NCBI GenBank assembly: GCA_016708825.1
Contig: JADJEZ010000023.1
Location: forward strand, 62,001-126,000
DNA: 64,000 bases
From: Betaproteobacteria bacterium
Lineage (GTDB): Bacteria; Pseudomonadota; Gammaproteobacteria; Burkholderiales; Usitatibacteraceae
Reading direction: 5' to 3'
Made by a program: the position numbers and the translations under genes. Positions 36,762-46,965 of the stretch are shown here, in pieces. Within the stretch, counting starts at the first letter, position 1. Every line of letters starts with the position of its first letter. The notes under the pieces were generated by a model. That model was not told the origin of the DNA and ran no database searches. It saw only the letters and a program-made list of their open reading frames with translations.

Positions 36762-37752
36762 CTATACCCTGTCGATGTGCCGCTCGCCGAAGAGGCCTTC
36801 GGGGCGGAAGAGCAGAAAGACGAGGGCCAGCACGTAGGCGAACCAGTTCTCGATGCCTCCGCCGAAGTAAGGGCCGAGGTAGACCTCGGAGAGCTTTTCC
36901 CCCAGCCCGATGATGAGCCCGCCGATGATGGCGCCGGGAATCGAGGTGAAGCCGCCGAGGATCACCACCGGCAGGGCCTTCAGCGCGACGAGCTGCAGCG
37001 AGAACTGCACGCCCAGCTTCGAGCCCCAGATGATGCCCGCCACGAGGGCGACGAGGCCCGAGACCGACCAGACGATCACCCAGATGCGGTTGAGCGGGAT
37101 GCCGATCGACTGCGCCGCCTGGTGGTCGTCGGCAACCGCGCGAAGCGCGCTGCCCCGTGGGCGTCTTCTGGAAGAAGAGCGCGAGAAGCCCCACCAGCAC
37201 CGCGGCGATCACCGCGGCGATGACGTCCTCCATTCCCACGAGGATTCCGCCCTCGAACGTGCTCTCGAGGAAGATCCTGGGGGTCTTGGGCATCCCCACG
37301 TCGAGCGTGTATATGTCGCTTCCCCAGATCGTCTGGCCCAGGCCGTCGAGGAAGTAGGCGATGCCGAGCGTGGCCATGAAGAGGACGATTCCCTCCTGGT
37401 TCACGAGCGGGCGCAGCACCAGGCGCTCGATGAGCCACGCGACCACCACCATGATCGCCATGGTCACGATGAGCGCCACCGCGAGCGGCATGAACTCCAT
37501 CAGGCGCACCAGCGAGAGTGCTGCGAAGAGCACCATCGCGCCCTGGGCGAAGTTGAATACGCCCGAAGCCTTGAAGATGAGGACGAGGCCGAGTGCGACG
37601 AGCGAATAGAGCACGCCCGACATGAGGCCGCCCAGCACCACTTCCAGCCACTGCGGAAAACGCGCGTTGCCCGCGAAGAGGGGCGCGAAGGCCGCGACGC
37701 CGAGCACCGCGAAGAGCGCCCAGGTCAGCCATTTCTTCTGCAGGAATTCCAT
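36762..37752 (-). CDS. livH: Branched-chain-type ABC transporter permease LivH, one frameshift
   Basis: The protein starts MEFLQKKWLTWALFAVLGVA and contains LMSGVLYSLVALGLVLIFKA and FNFAQGAMVLFAAL, both typical of LivH. The frame shifts near 37148, after FFQKTPTG. The correct continuation (SIGIPLNRIWVIVWSVSGLV, then GGFTSIPGAIIGGLIIGLGE) runs to a stop at 36762. Corrected length is about 330 residues. Confidence 0.9.
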
Positions 37753-37762
37753 GGCGATGTCC

Positions 37763-38554
37763 CTAGTGCTTCACGCCGAGATAGGCGTCGATGACCGCCT
37801 GGTTCGCGCGGATCTCGTCGGGCGTTCCGTCGCCGATCAGCCTTCCGTAGTCGAGCACCGCGACGCGGTCGGAGAGATCCATCACGACGCCCATGTCGTG
37901 CTCGATCAGGACGATGGTGGTGCCGAACTCGTCGTTCACGTCGACCACGAAGCGGCACATGTCCTGCTTCTCCTCGACGTTCATGCCGGCCATCGGCTCG
38001 TCCAGCAGCAGCACCTTGGGCTCGGCGGCGAGCGCTCGGCCCAGGTCGACCCGCTTCTGCAGGCCGTACGGGAGCCGGCCCACGGGGGTCTTGCGGATGT
38101 GCTGGATCTCCAGGAAATCGATGATCTCCTCGACGCGGCGGCGATGCTGCACCTCCTCGCGCAGCGCCGGCCCGATGCGCAGCGCCTGCAGCAGGATGTT
38201 GGAGCGGATCATGAGGTTCCTGCCCGCGAGCAGGTTGTCCAGCACCGACATGCCCTTGAAGAGCGCGAGGCTCTGGAAGGTGCGCGCGATGCCCATGCGC
38301 GCGGCGCGGTGCGGGTCCATGGCGTGGCGCGCCTCGCCCCGGTAGGTCACCTTGCCCTTCTGCGGGTGGTAGACGCCGTTTATCACGTTCAGCATCGAGC
38401 TCTTGCCCGCGCCGTTGGGGCCGATGATGGCGCGGATCTCGTGCTCGCGCACGTCGAAGCTGATGTCGGTCAGCGCCTTCACGCCGCCGAAGGCGAGCGA
38501 GATGTCCTCGACCTTGAGGATCACGTCGCCGAACTGGCGGGCCGGGGAGCTCAT
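37763..38554 (-). CDS. livG: Branched-chain-type ABC transporter ATP-binding protein LivG
   Basis: The 263-residue ATPase has Walker A IIGPNGAGKSSMLNVING, TFQSLALFKGMSVLDNLL, signature LPYGLQKRVDLGRALA and Walker B VLLLDEPMAGMNVEEKQD, with switch His in VLIEHDMGVVMDLSD. These identify LivG. ATG 38554 overlaps the stop of the upstream acyl-CoA ligase (ATGA), so ligase and transporter are co-translated. Confidence 0.93.
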   Translation of the reverse strand: MSSPARQFGDVILKVEDISLAFGGVKALTDISFDVREHEIRAIIGPNGAGKSSMLNVINGVYHPQKGKVTYRGEARHAMDPHRAARMGIARTFQSLALFKGMSVLDNLLAGRNLMIRSNILLQALRIGPALREEVQHRRRVEEIIDFLEIQHIRKTPVGRLPYGLQKRVDLGRALAAEPKVLLLDEPMAGMNVEEKQDMCRFVVDVNDEFGTTIVLIEHDMGVVMDLSDRVAVLDYGRLIGDGTPDEIRANQAVIDAYLGVKH

Positions 38555-40507
38555 GCCGCCTTCTGCCCCGCCGCCGCCGGGAAGACCTTCGCCTCGCGCA
38601 CCGCGAGCTGCGCGCGCACGGAGCCCGTCCGCCCGTCCTCGAAACGCACCTGCGCCTCGACCCAGCAGTGGTCGGTGTCGGTGTAGAGCGCGTGGACCAC
38701 GGATTCGTACTTCTCCGCGATGTAGCGCCGGCGCACCTTGCGCGTGCGCGTGAGCTCCCCGTCGTCGGCGTCGAGCTCCTTGTGCAGCACCACGAAGCGG
38801 TGGATCTGGCTGCCGGAGAGCTTCGGGTCGGCCGCGAGATCGGCGTTCACCTTCTCCACGCACTCGCGCACCAGCTCGTAGACCTGGGGCTTGGCCGCGA
38901 GGTCCTGGTAGCCGGAGTAGGCAATCCCGCGCCGCTCCGCCCAGTCGCCCACGGCCTGCATGTCGATGTTGATGATGGCCGCTCGCCGGGCGCGAATCGC
39001 CGAAGGCGACCGCCTCCTTGATCGCGGTGAAGAACTTGAGCTTGTTCTCCAGGTACTTGGGCGCGAAGAGCGTGCCGTCCTGGAGCTTGCCGACGTCCTT
39101 GGCCCGGTCGATGATCTTCAGGTGCCCGTCGGCGTCGAAGTAGCCCGCGTCCCCCGTGTGGTACCAGCCCTCGGCATCCTTCGCCTCGCGGGTGGCCTCC
39201 GGGTTCTGGTGGTACTCGACGAAGAGGCCGGGGCTCCTCAGCACGATCTCGCCGTTGTCCATGAGCTTGACTTCCACGCCCTTCATGGGCGGGCCGACGG
39301 TGTCGGGCTTCACCTGCCCGTTGGGCTGCACGCAGACCATCACGCAGGTTTCCGTCTGGCCGTAGATCTGCTTCAGGTTGATGCCGAGCGAGCGGTAGAA
39401 GATGAAGAGGTCCGGGCCGATGGCCTCCCCCGCGGTGTAGGCAATGCGCACGCGCGACATTCCCAGCGAGTTGCGCAGCGGCCCGTAGATGAAGAGCCCG
39501 CCCAGCGCGTAGCGCAGCCGGTCGATCCCGGAGACCGGCTGCCCGTCCAGGATCCGCGCCCCCACCCGGCGCGCGACCTCCATGAAGTGCCGGAAGAGCC
39601 AGCGCTTCACGGCCCCCGCGTCCTCCATGCGGATGGTCACCTGGGTGAGCAGCGCCTCGAGCACCCGCGGCGGCGCGAAGTAGTAGGTGGGCCCGATTTC
39701 GCGCATGTCGGTGATGACGGTCTCGGAGGATTCCGGGCAATTGATCCGGAACCCCGTCACCAGCCACTGCGCATAGGAGAAGAGGTTCTGCCCGATCCAG
39801 GCCATGGGCAGGTAGGCAAGCACCTCGTCGTCGTCGCGCAGCCCCTCGAACTCGGCATAGGCGCGGCTGGTGTGGACCAGGTTGTCGTAGGAGAGCACCA
39901 CGCCCTTGGGGTTTCCGGTGGTGCCCGAGGTGTAGAGCATGATCGCGGTGTCGCTTCCCTTGCCGAGCGCCACGGATTCCTCGAGGAAGCCCGGGTGCGC
40001 CTGGTCCCGGGCCGCGCCCTCCTCCCGGAGCGACTCGTAGGACGAGAGTTCCTCACGCCGGTAGTGGCGAAAGCCGCGCGGGTCGTCGTAGAAGATGTGC
40101 TTGAGTTTCGGGCATTGCGGGAGGATCTCGAAGAGCTTGTCGGCCTGCTCCTGGTCCTCGACGACGGCGAACTCGATCTCGGCGTTCTGGAAGACGTAGA
40201 CCATCTCAGGCGCCGGCGCATCCTGGTAGAAGGGCACGGGAATTCCGCCGAGCGCCTGGGTGGCGAGTTGCGCCCAGTAGAGCCGCGGCCGGTTGTCGCC
40301 GACGACCGCGAGATGCATGCCGCGCGTGAAGCCGCGCGCCGCGAGTCCCGCCGCGAGCACGCGCACCTCGTCCGCGACCTCGCGCCAGCTCCAGCACTGC
40401 CAGATGCCCAGGTCCTTCTCGCGGATGGCGGGGCGATCGCCCCCTTCCGCGGCGTGGGCCAGCAGCAGCTTTGGAAACGTATCGGCGGCCGCGCGGGCGG
40501 TGGCCAT
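38551..40507 (-). CDS. Long-chain-type AMP-forming acyl-CoA synthetase, one frameshift
   Basis: This large ligase of about 652 residues starts at ATG 40507 after GGAGGAGG. Motifs are the P-loop IMLYTSGTTGNPKGVVLSYD, QIYGQTETCVMVC, GWYHTGDAGYFDADGHLKI and DRAKDVGKLQDG. The C-terminal domain shifts frame near 38985 and resumes as MQAVGDWAERRGIAYSGYQD, ending AAAGQKAA. It is a bubblegum/FadD15-like long-chain ligase. Ligases of this kind often head liv transporter operons. It probably activates the imported acid. Confidence 0.88.
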
Positions 40508-40658
40508 CGGCACAGTCCTCCTCCAGGGCGGGATCTTGTGTCGCGCGGCACCCGCCCGCCTCGGAGCGCCCGCGATGTTGCCGGTGTGCCGCTTCCGCTC
40601 CCACTGGGACACAGGCGAAGCCACCAAGGCCAGTGTAGCGGGGGGGCCTCCCGGCCGG

Positions 40659-40676
40659 TTGTCTTTTCGTTGACAA
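40659..40676. promoter_or_regulatory. Candidate operator palindrome upstream of the Crp/Fnr regulator
   Basis: TTGTC, eight bases, then GACAA form an inverted repeat 19 bases before the GTG of the regulator, in the divergent gap with the ligase gene. The half-sites resemble FNR-type TTGAC/GTCAA, but the spacing is wider than the classic four bases. It could serve autoregulation or control of the liv operon. Confidence 0.3.
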
Positions 40677-40694
40677 TCTCGCCTGCGCACCCCC

Positions 40695-41369
40695 GTGAAA
40701 ACCCTTACCGAACTTCTCGAGGCCTCCCTGTGGACGAAGACCCTGTCCAGGGAGCAGCGCGACCGCGTCGAGGCGGAGACGAGCCTGAAGGACGTTGCCG
40801 CCGGCGCCTTCGTCTGCCGCAAGGGCGACCCGGTCGAGAACTGGATCGGCATCGTCCACGGGCTGGTCAAGATGACCAGCGTATCGCCGGAAGGCAAGAC
40901 GACCACGTTCCTGGGAGTGGCCGGCGGCGGCTGGTTCGGGGAAGGCTCGCTCATCAAGGACCAGGCGCGAAAATACGACATCGTGGCGCTCGGCCCGACC
41001 CGCCTCGCCCTCATGCCCAAGGCCACCTTCGACTGGCTCCTGGACACCGACATCGCCTTCAACCGCTTCGTGATCGCGCAACTGAACGAGCGCCTCGCGC
41101 AGTTCATCGCGATGGTGGAGATCCAGCGCCTGCTCGAGCCCGACGCGCGCGTGGCCCGCTCCATCGCCGCCCTCTTCAACCCGGTGCTCTACCCCGCCAT
41201 GGGGCCGGACGTGCAGATTTCCCAGGAGGAGATCGGCTACCTCGCGGGTGTTTCCCGCCAGCGCGTGAACCAGGCGCTGCGCGTGCTGGAAAACGCGGGG
41301 CTCCTGAAGGTCGAGTACGGGGGCTTGCGCATCCACGATCTCGAGGGCCTGCGCTCCTACGGAACCTAG
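40695..41369 (+). CDS. Crp/Fnr-family transcriptional regulator
   Basis: This 224-residue protein has an N-terminal cyclic-nucleotide-binding-like barrel (about 20-135; FVCRKGDPVENWIGIVHGLV, GGGWFGEGSLI), a dimerisation helix and a C-terminal winged helix (ISQEEIGYLAGVSRQRVNQA, recognition helix SRQRVNQALRVLE). No Fe-S cysteine cluster is visible. It is divergent from the ligase-liv operon and is a plausible regulator of it. The start is GTG 40695. Confidence 0.85.
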   Translation: MKTLTELLEASLWTKTLSREQRDRVEAETSLKDVAAGAFVCRKGDPVENWIGIVHGLVKMTSVSPEGKTTTFLGVAGGGWFGEGSLIKDQARKYDIVALGPTRLALMPKATFDWLLDTDIAFNRFVIAQLNERLAQFIAMVEIQRLLEPDARVARSIAALFNPVLYPAMGPDVQISQEEIGYLAGVSRQRVNQALRVLENAGLLKVEYGGLRIHDLEGLRSYGT

Positions 41370-41373
41370 GCGG

Positions 41374-42332
41374 CTAGCGCGCCATGGTCGGGCGGGCGAA
41401 GCCCTCGTCGATCCGCATCGCCCCGGCACGCACGAGGCTTTCGACCAGGCGCACGCCCAGGCCGTCCAGCCCCTCGCCGAGGAAACGCTCGTCCAGGTCC
41501 CGGTAGCAGGGCACGCGGCCCACGTAGGCGTCGGCCTCGGCGACCGCGATCCCGCCGCGGTCGAGCATCGAGAACACGAACATCACCTTCATCATGTGGC
41601 GCGCGGTTCGCCGGGGGTCGTTCGCGAAGGCGCCCAGGCGCGCTCGAGCGCGCGCCAGCGCGCCCGCTACGTCCTCGAACGGCTCCCGTGCCCGGGATCA
41701 CCACGCGGGGGCGAGGCGCTCGATGGCGTCGAGCGCGGCGAGCGCCGCGTCGACGAAAGGGATTGGGCGGGTCGTGGGCCCAGACGAATCCCAGGCCGTT
41801 CTCCCACAGCGCGTCGCCGGAAATGAGGATCCGCCCGGACGGCTCGAAGAAGACGAGCGCCTCCATGTCGTGCCCCGGCGCCGCATGGGCCCACCACGAA
41901 CGCCCCGCGGCCTCGAACGCCTCGCCCTCCGCGAGCGTGGCCTGCCAGGCGAAGGGCTCGGCGACCTGGTCCACGTAGGCATTCCAGCGCGCCTGGATCG
42001 ACCAGTCGTCGATGGTCGGAACTTCCTCCAGGGGAATGGTGATCGGGCAGCCGTAGGCGCGCGCGATGGCCGCGTTGCCGCCGATGTGGTCCGAATGGCA
42101 ATGGGTGTTCACGAGACGCGCGAGCGGCTCTTGCCCAAGCATCGCCGGCTCGCGCAGGCGCGCGAGCGTCTCCTCGGCGCAGGCACCGTAGCCCGAGTCC
42201 ACGAGCACGTGGCCCGCGGGCGAGCGCAGCAGCACCTGGTTGCAGTTGAGCCAACCGCGCACGGCCACGCGGATGTTGTCGGGAAGCGGGATCAAGGAGG
42301 CGATGCGTCGGGGAAGCGCGAGAGGCGGCCAT
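41374..42332 (-). CDS. Metallo-beta-lactamase-fold hydrolase, two or three frameshifts
   Basis: The metal-binding motif LVNTHCHSDHIGGNAAIARA (HxHxDH with Cys at the second position) is clear, with later ligands in HAAPGHDMEALVFFEP and ILISGDALWENGLGF. Near 41765 and 41690 the frame shifts. The remainder includes VVIPGHG-like sequence and ends EGFARPTMAR, in the frame entered at 41595 (MMKVMFVFSMLDRGGIAVAE). The N-terminus (SLIPLPDNIRVAVRGWLNCN) is open, and the likely ATG 42332 is one frame off. The fold suits glyoxalase II-like or lactonase activity. Specific function unknown. Confidence 0.78.
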
Positions 42333-42363
42333 TCTAGCGCGGCGGCCGCGAGTGCCCGGGCGG

Positions 42364-42369
42364 TATAAT
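42364..42369 (+). promoter_or_regulatory. Candidate -10 box upstream of the SDR gene
   Basis: A perfect TATAAT in the context GGTATAATTCG lies 35 bases before the ATG of the dehydrogenase that opens the acyl-CoA catabolic cluster. No clear -35 element is visible. The same GGTATAAT context recurs before ccmI and tsaB in this window. Confidence 0.4.
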
Positions 42370-42403
42370 TCGCGCTCGTTTCCCACCCGAATCCTTCCCC
42401 ACC

Positions 42404-43168
42404 ATGCAGATCGACAAGCACGCATTTCTCGTCGCCGGCGGCGGTTCCGGCCTGGGCGCGGCCACGGCCACTCGCCTCGTGGCCGACGGCGCCAACGTGG
42501 TCATCGCCGACGTGAACGAAGCAGGCGACTGGGTGGCCGAGAAGTTCGGCCGCCAGGGCCGCTTCCTGCGCACCGACGTCACCGACGAAGCGCAGGTGCA
42601 GGCGGCCGTCGACCTGTGCGTCTCCGCTTTCGGAGCGATCCATGGCGCGATCAACTGCGCGGGCGTGGCGCCCGGCGAGCGCGTCGTCGGCAAGACCGGC
42701 CCCCACGCGCTGGCCTCCTTCGAGCGCGCCGTGCGCATCAACCTGACCGGCACCTTCAACGTGATCCGCCTCGCCGCGGCGAAGATGAGCGCGCAGCCGC
42801 CGTTGCCCTCGGGAGAACGCGGCGTCCTCGTGAACACCTCTTCGGTCGCCGCCAGCGAAGGCCAGATCGGCCAGGCGGCCTACGCGGCCTCGAAGGCCGG
42901 CGTAAACGGCATGACGTTGCCGATCGCGCGCGAACTCGCCCGCTTCGGCATCCGCGTGGTCACCATCGCGCCGGGCATCTTCGACACGCCGATGCTGCAG
43001 GGCATGAGCGAGGAGATCCGCGCCTCCCTCGGCGCGCAGGTGCCCTTCCCCCCGCGGCTCGGCCGGCCCGAGGAATACGCGGCGCTGGTGGCGCACATCA
43101 TCCAGAACCAGATGCTCAACGGCGAGGTGATCCGCCTGGACGGCGCGATCCGCATGGGCGCGAAGTAG
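42404..43168 (+). CDS. Short-chain dehydrogenase, 3-hydroxyacyl-CoA dehydrogenase type 2 (HSD17B10-like)
   Basis: This 254-residue NAD-dependent SDR has the nucleotide motif VAGGGSGLGAATATRLV, NCAGVAP, the catalytic Ser (VNTSSVAASEGQIGQ), and Tyr/Lys in AAYAASKAGVNGMTLPIARE. The closest architecture is 2-methyl-3-hydroxybutyryl-CoA dehydrogenase of isoleucine breakdown (PGIFDTPMLQGM, PPRLGRPEEYA). It stands just before the isovaleryl-CoA dehydrogenase and thiolases, which fits this role. Confidence 0.87.
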   Translation: MQIDKHAFLVAGGGSGLGAATATRLVADGANVVIADVNEAGDWVAEKFGRQGRFLRTDVTDEAQVQAAVDLCVSAFGAIHGAINCAGVAPGERVVGKTGPHALASFERAVRINLTGTFNVIRLAAAKMSAQPPLPSGERGVLVNTSSVAASEGQIGQAAYAASKAGVNGMTLPIARELARFGIRVVTIAPGIFDTPMLQGMSEEIRASLGAQVPFPPRLGRPEEYAALVAHIIQNQMLNGEVIRLDGAIRMGAK

Positions 43169-43354
43169 CCCCCCCCCGGAGGCGGCCTCTCGCGAAGAGG
43201 GTTGACAAACCCGCCGCTTTCCGACCTTCCGCGATGCCGGCGACGAGCAGGAAGAGGCGGTTTCGGGGATAATGGCCTCAGGGCCCGTCCCCACGGCGGC
43301 CATCCCGCCCCACTCCGGGGCCCCCAGCGCATCGGAGCCAGATTGCCGTTCGAC

Positions 43355-44508
43355 ATGGACCTCCCGGAGGAGCTCGACCAGCTTCGCGCAAGCGCGAGGC
43401 GCCTCTGCGAGGACGAGCTCTCCCCGCGCGCTGCGGATATCGACCGCGCCAACCTTTTCCCCGCCGACATGTGGGCGAAGCTCGGCGGCCTGGGCCTGCT
43501 CGGCATGACCGTGCCCGAGGAATTCGGCGGCACGGGGCTGGGCTACCTGGCCCACGTGATCGCGATGGAGGAAGTCTCGCGCGCCTCGGCCTCCGTGGGG
43601 CTCTCCTACGGGCGCACTCGAACCTGTGCGTGAACAATCTTTTCCTGAACGGCTCCGACGCGCAGCGGAAGAAATTCCTGCCGAAGCTCTGCTCGGGCGA
43701 GCACGTGGGCGCGCTCGCCATGAGCGAGCCCGGCGCGGGCTCCGACGTCGTGGGCTCCATGGCCTGCCGCGCGGAAAAGAGGGGCGAGCGCTGGATCGCC
43801 AACGGCTCGAAGATGTGGATCACCAACGGGCCCGAGGCCGACGTCCTCATCGTCTACATGCGCACCGCCCCCGTGGACGCGGGCTCGAAGGCGATGACCG
43901 CCTTCCTGGTCGAGAAGGGCATGAAGGGATTCTCGACCGCGCAGAAGCTCGACAAGCTGGGCATGCGCGGCTCCAACACCTGCGAGCTGGTCTTCGCCGA
44001 CTGCGAGATCCCCGCGGAGAACGTCCTGGGCGAGGTGAACGCCGGTTCGCGCGTGCTGATGAAGGGCCTGGACACCGAACGCTGCGTGCTCTCCGGCGGG
44101 CCCATCGGCATCATGCAGGCCGCGCTCGACCTCGTCATCCCGTACGTGCACGAGCGCAAGCAGTTCGGCCAGCCCATCGGCACCTTCGAGCTGATGCAGG
44201 GCAAGCTCGCCGACATGTACGTGAAGCTGCAGTCCTCGCGCGCCTTCGCCTACCGCGTGGCCGAGGCGCTCGACCGCGGCCGCGGCCGGGCCGCGCGCAA
44301 GGACGCGGCGGCCTGCCTGCTGTATGCCTCCGAGAGCGCGGTGCGGGTGGCGCTGGAGGCCATCCAGTGCCTGGGCGGCAACGGCTACATCAACGACTAC
44401 CCGGCCGGACGGTTGCTGCGCGACGCGAAGCTCTACGACATCGGCGCGGGCACCAACGAGATCCGCAGGATGCTCATCGGGCGGGAGCTCTTCGAGGAGA
44501 GCGCCTGA
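43355..44508 (+). CDS. liuA: Isovaleryl-CoA dehydrogenase, one frameshift
   Basis: This FAD acyl-CoA dehydrogenase oxidises isovaleryl-CoA in leucine breakdown. MDLPEELDQLRASARRLCED starts it at ATG 43355. TTG 43343 is an alternative. A missing base at about 43612 shifts the frame between SVGLSYG and HSNLCVNNLFLNGSD. Motifs are ALAMSEPGAGSDVVGSMAC and WITNGPEADVLIVYMRT, and GLDTERCVLSGGPIGIMQA carries the Glu used as catalytic base in this subfamily. YDIGAGTNEIRRMLIGREL ends the protein. Corrected length is about 384. Confidence 0.9.
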
Positions 44509-44557
44509 GCGAGCGGCCGCAGGGCCGGATTCACGAACCGAAAAAAGGAGAACGACG

Positions 44558-45742
44558 ATGGCTGCACGTGAAGTGGTGGTGGTATCGGGCGCCCGTACCG
44601 CGATCGGCGACTACGGCGCGTCCCTGAAGGACATTCCGGCCACGAAGCTCGGCACGCTCGCGATCCAGGAGGCCGTGGCGAGGGCGAAGATCGACCCGGC
44701 CACCGTCGGCCACGTGGTGCTCGGCAGCGTCATCCACGGCGAGGCGCGCGACATGTACATCTCGCGGGTCGCCGCCGTCGAGGCGGGCATCCCCGTGGGC
44801 ACGCCCTGCCTCACCGTGAACCGGCTTTGCGGCTCCGGCCTGCAGGCGATCGTCTCGGCCTCGCAGCACATCCTGCTGGGAGATGTCGACGTGGCCATTG
44901 GCGCGGGTGCGGAGAACATGAGCCGCGGCGCCTACTTCATGCCGGGCGCGCGCTGGGGCCAGCGGATGGGCGACGGGCAGATCATCGACGCCATGGTGGG
45001 CGCCCTCACCGACCCGTTCGGAACCGGCCACATGGGCATCACCGCCGAGAACCTCGCCGCGAAGTTCGGCTTCACCCGCGAGCAGCAGGACGCGTTCTCG
45101 CTCGAATCCCACCGCCGCGCAGCGGCCGCGATCGCCGCCGGCCACTTCAAGACGCAGATCCTGCCGATCGAATTGAAGTCGAAGAAAGGCCCGGTCGTGT
45201 TCGACACCGACGAGCACGTGAGGAAGGACGCCAAGGCCGAGGATTTCTCCAAGCTGCGCGCGGCGTTCAAGAAGGACGGCTCGGTCACCGCCGGCAACGC
45301 CTCGGGCATCAACGACGCCGGCGCGGCCGTGGTGCTCATGGAAGCGGGGGCCGCCGCCAAGGCGGGTGCGAAGCCGCTCGCGCGTCTCGTGGCCTACGCC
45401 CACGCCGGTGTCGAGCCCCACATCATGGGCATCGGCCCGATCCCCGCCTCGCAGAAGGTCTTCGCCAAAGCCGGCCTCAAGCCCGGCGACATGGACGTGG
45501 TCGAATCGAACGAGGCCTTCGCCGTGCAGGCGATGAGCGTCACCCAGGAACTCGGCCTCGACCCGAAGAAGGTCAACCCGAACGGCGGCGCCGTGGCACT
45601 CGGCCACCCGATCGGCGCGACGGGCTGCATCCTCACCGTCAAGTGCCTGTACGAGCTGCAGCGCACCGGCGGCCGCTACGGCCTGGTCACCATGTGCATC
45701 GGCGGCGGCCAGGGCATCGCCGCCATCTTCGAACGCCTGTAA
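44558..45742 (+). CDS. Acetyl-CoA C-acyltransferase (thiolase)
   Basis: The 394-residue thiolase has its nucleophilic Cys in NRLCGSGLQAIVSA, the His in NPNGGAVALGHPIGATG, and the second Cys in MCIGGGQGIAAIF. AAAAAAGGAG lies a few bases before the ATG. It probably cleaves 3-ketoacyl-CoA, for example 2-methylacetoacetyl-CoA or acetoacetyl-CoA. Forty-four bases separate it from a second thiolase. Confidence 0.92.
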   Translation: MAAREVVVVSGARTAIGDYGASLKDIPATKLGTLAIQEAVARAKIDPATVGHVVLGSVIHGEARDMYISRVAAVEAGIPVGTPCLTVNRLCGSGLQAIVSASQHILLGDVDVAIGAGAENMSRGAYFMPGARWGQRMGDGQIIDAMVGALTDPFGTGHMGITAENLAAKFGFTREQQDAFSLESHRRAAAAIAAGHFKTQILPIELKSKKGPVVFDTDEHVRKDAKAEDFSKLRAAFKKDGSVTAGNASGINDAGAAVVLMEAGAAAKAGAKPLARLVAYAHAGVEPHIMGIGPIPASQKVFAKAGLKPGDMDVVESNEAFAVQAMSVTQELGLDPKKVNPNGGAVALGHPIGATGCILTVKCLYELQRTGGRYGLVTMCIGGGQGIAAIFERL

Positions 45743-45786
45743 TCCGCACCACCCGCCACACGGACTCCATCAGGAAGGAAGCACGC

Positions 45787-46965
45787 ATGTCGGATTCGAT
45801 CGTCATCGTCGGCGCCAAACGCACCCCTATCGGCGCCATGCAGGGCAAGTTCAACTCGCTCGCCGCCCACGAGCTGGGCGCCGTGGCCATCAAGGCCGCA
45901 CTCGAGCAGGCCGGCGTGGGACCCCAGGAAGTCGACGACCTGATCATGGGCTGCGTCCTGCCCGCCGGGCAGGGCCAGGCGCCGGCACGCCAGGCCGCGC
46001 TCGGCGCGGGCCTCGACAAGGCGACGCCCTGCACCACGATCAACAAGATGTGCGGCTCCGGCATGAAGGCCGCCATGATGGCGGTCGGCGAGATCGCTTC
46101 GGGGGACGCGACCGTCGTGGTCGCCGGCGGCATGGAGTCCATGACCAATGCCCCGCACCTGCTCCCGAAGGCGCGCGGCGGCTACCGCTACGGCCACCAG
46201 AGGGTGCTCGACCACATGGCCTTCGACGGGCTGGAGAACGCCTACGACGGCAAGCCGATGGGCCACTTCGCGGACAAGACCGCCGAGAAGTACGGCTTCA
46301 CGCGCGAGCAGATGGACGACTACGCGAAGGAATCCACCGCGCGCGCGGTCAACGCCTCCAGGACCGGTCTCTTCGCCGACGAGATCGCGCCCGTCACCGT
46401 CTCCGGGCGCAAGGGCGACGAGATCGTGAAGGACGACGAGACGCCCTTCACCGTGAACGTGGAGAAGATCGCGTCGCTTCGCCCCGCGTTCAACAAGGAC
46501 GGCCGCGTGACGGCGGCCACCTCGTCCTCGATCTCCGACGGTGCGGCGGCCCTGGTGCTCATGAAGGAGTCGGAGGCGAAGAAGCGCGGCGCGAAGCCGC
46601 TCGCGCGCATCGTCTCCCAGGCGTCCAACGCCCACGAGCCGGAGTGGTTCACGACCGCGCCCATCGGGGCGATCCAGAAGGCGCTCGCCAAGGCCGGCTG
46701 GAAGGCCTCCGACGTCGACCTCTTCGAGGTGAACGAGGCCTTCGCCGTGGTCACCATGGCCGCGATGAAGGACATGGGCATCACCGCGGACAAGGTGAAC
46801 GTGAACGGCGGCGCGGTGGCCCTCGGTCACCCCATCGGCGCCACGGGCGCCCGCATCATCACCACCCTGATCTACGCACTTCGCAAACGTGGCCTGAAGA
46901 AGGGCCTTGCCGCGCTCTGCATCGGCGGCGGCGAGGCAACCGCTGTCGCACTGGAGGTCCTATGA
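45787..46965 (+). CDS. Acetyl-CoA acetyltransferase (thiolase II)
   Basis: The 392-residue thiolase starts MSDSIVIVGAKRTPIGAMQG. The active Cys is in INKMCGSGMKAAMMA, the His in VNGGAVALGHPIGATGARI, and the second Cys in ALCIGGGEATAVALE. It is similar to, but clearly distinct from, the thiolase just before it, so the pair probably handles different ketoacyl-CoAs. Its stop overlaps the start of the next small gene (ATGA). Confidence 0.93.
   Translation: MSDSIVIVGAKRTPIGAMQGKFNSLAAHELGAVAIKAALEQAGVGPQEVDDLIMGCVLPAGQGQAPARQAALGAGLDKATPCTTINKMCGSGMKAAMMAVGEIASGDATVVVAGGMESMTNAPHLLPKARGGYRYGHQRVLDHMAFDGLENAYDGKPMGHFADKTAEKYGFTREQMDDYAKESTARAVNASRTGLFADEIAPVTVSGRKGDEIVKDDETPFTVNVEKIASLRPAFNKDGRVTAATSSSISDGAAALVLMKESEAKKRGAKPLARIVSQASNAHEPEWFTTAPIGAIQKALAKAGWKASDVDLFEVNEAFAVVTMAAMKDMGITADKVNVNGGAVALGHPIGATGARIITTLIYALRKRGLKKGLAALCIGGGEATAVALEVL

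Noticed and set aside
35616..37223. Plus-strand open frame rich in Glu, His and Arg
   Set aside because: It mirrors livM and livH; antisense of hydrophobic coding sequence gives such charged low-complexity translations.
43202..43273. TTGACA (43202) and GATAAT (43268) as a promoter for liuA
   Set aside because: The two hexamers are 60 bases apart, far from the usual 16-18, so they cannot form one sigma-70 promoter.
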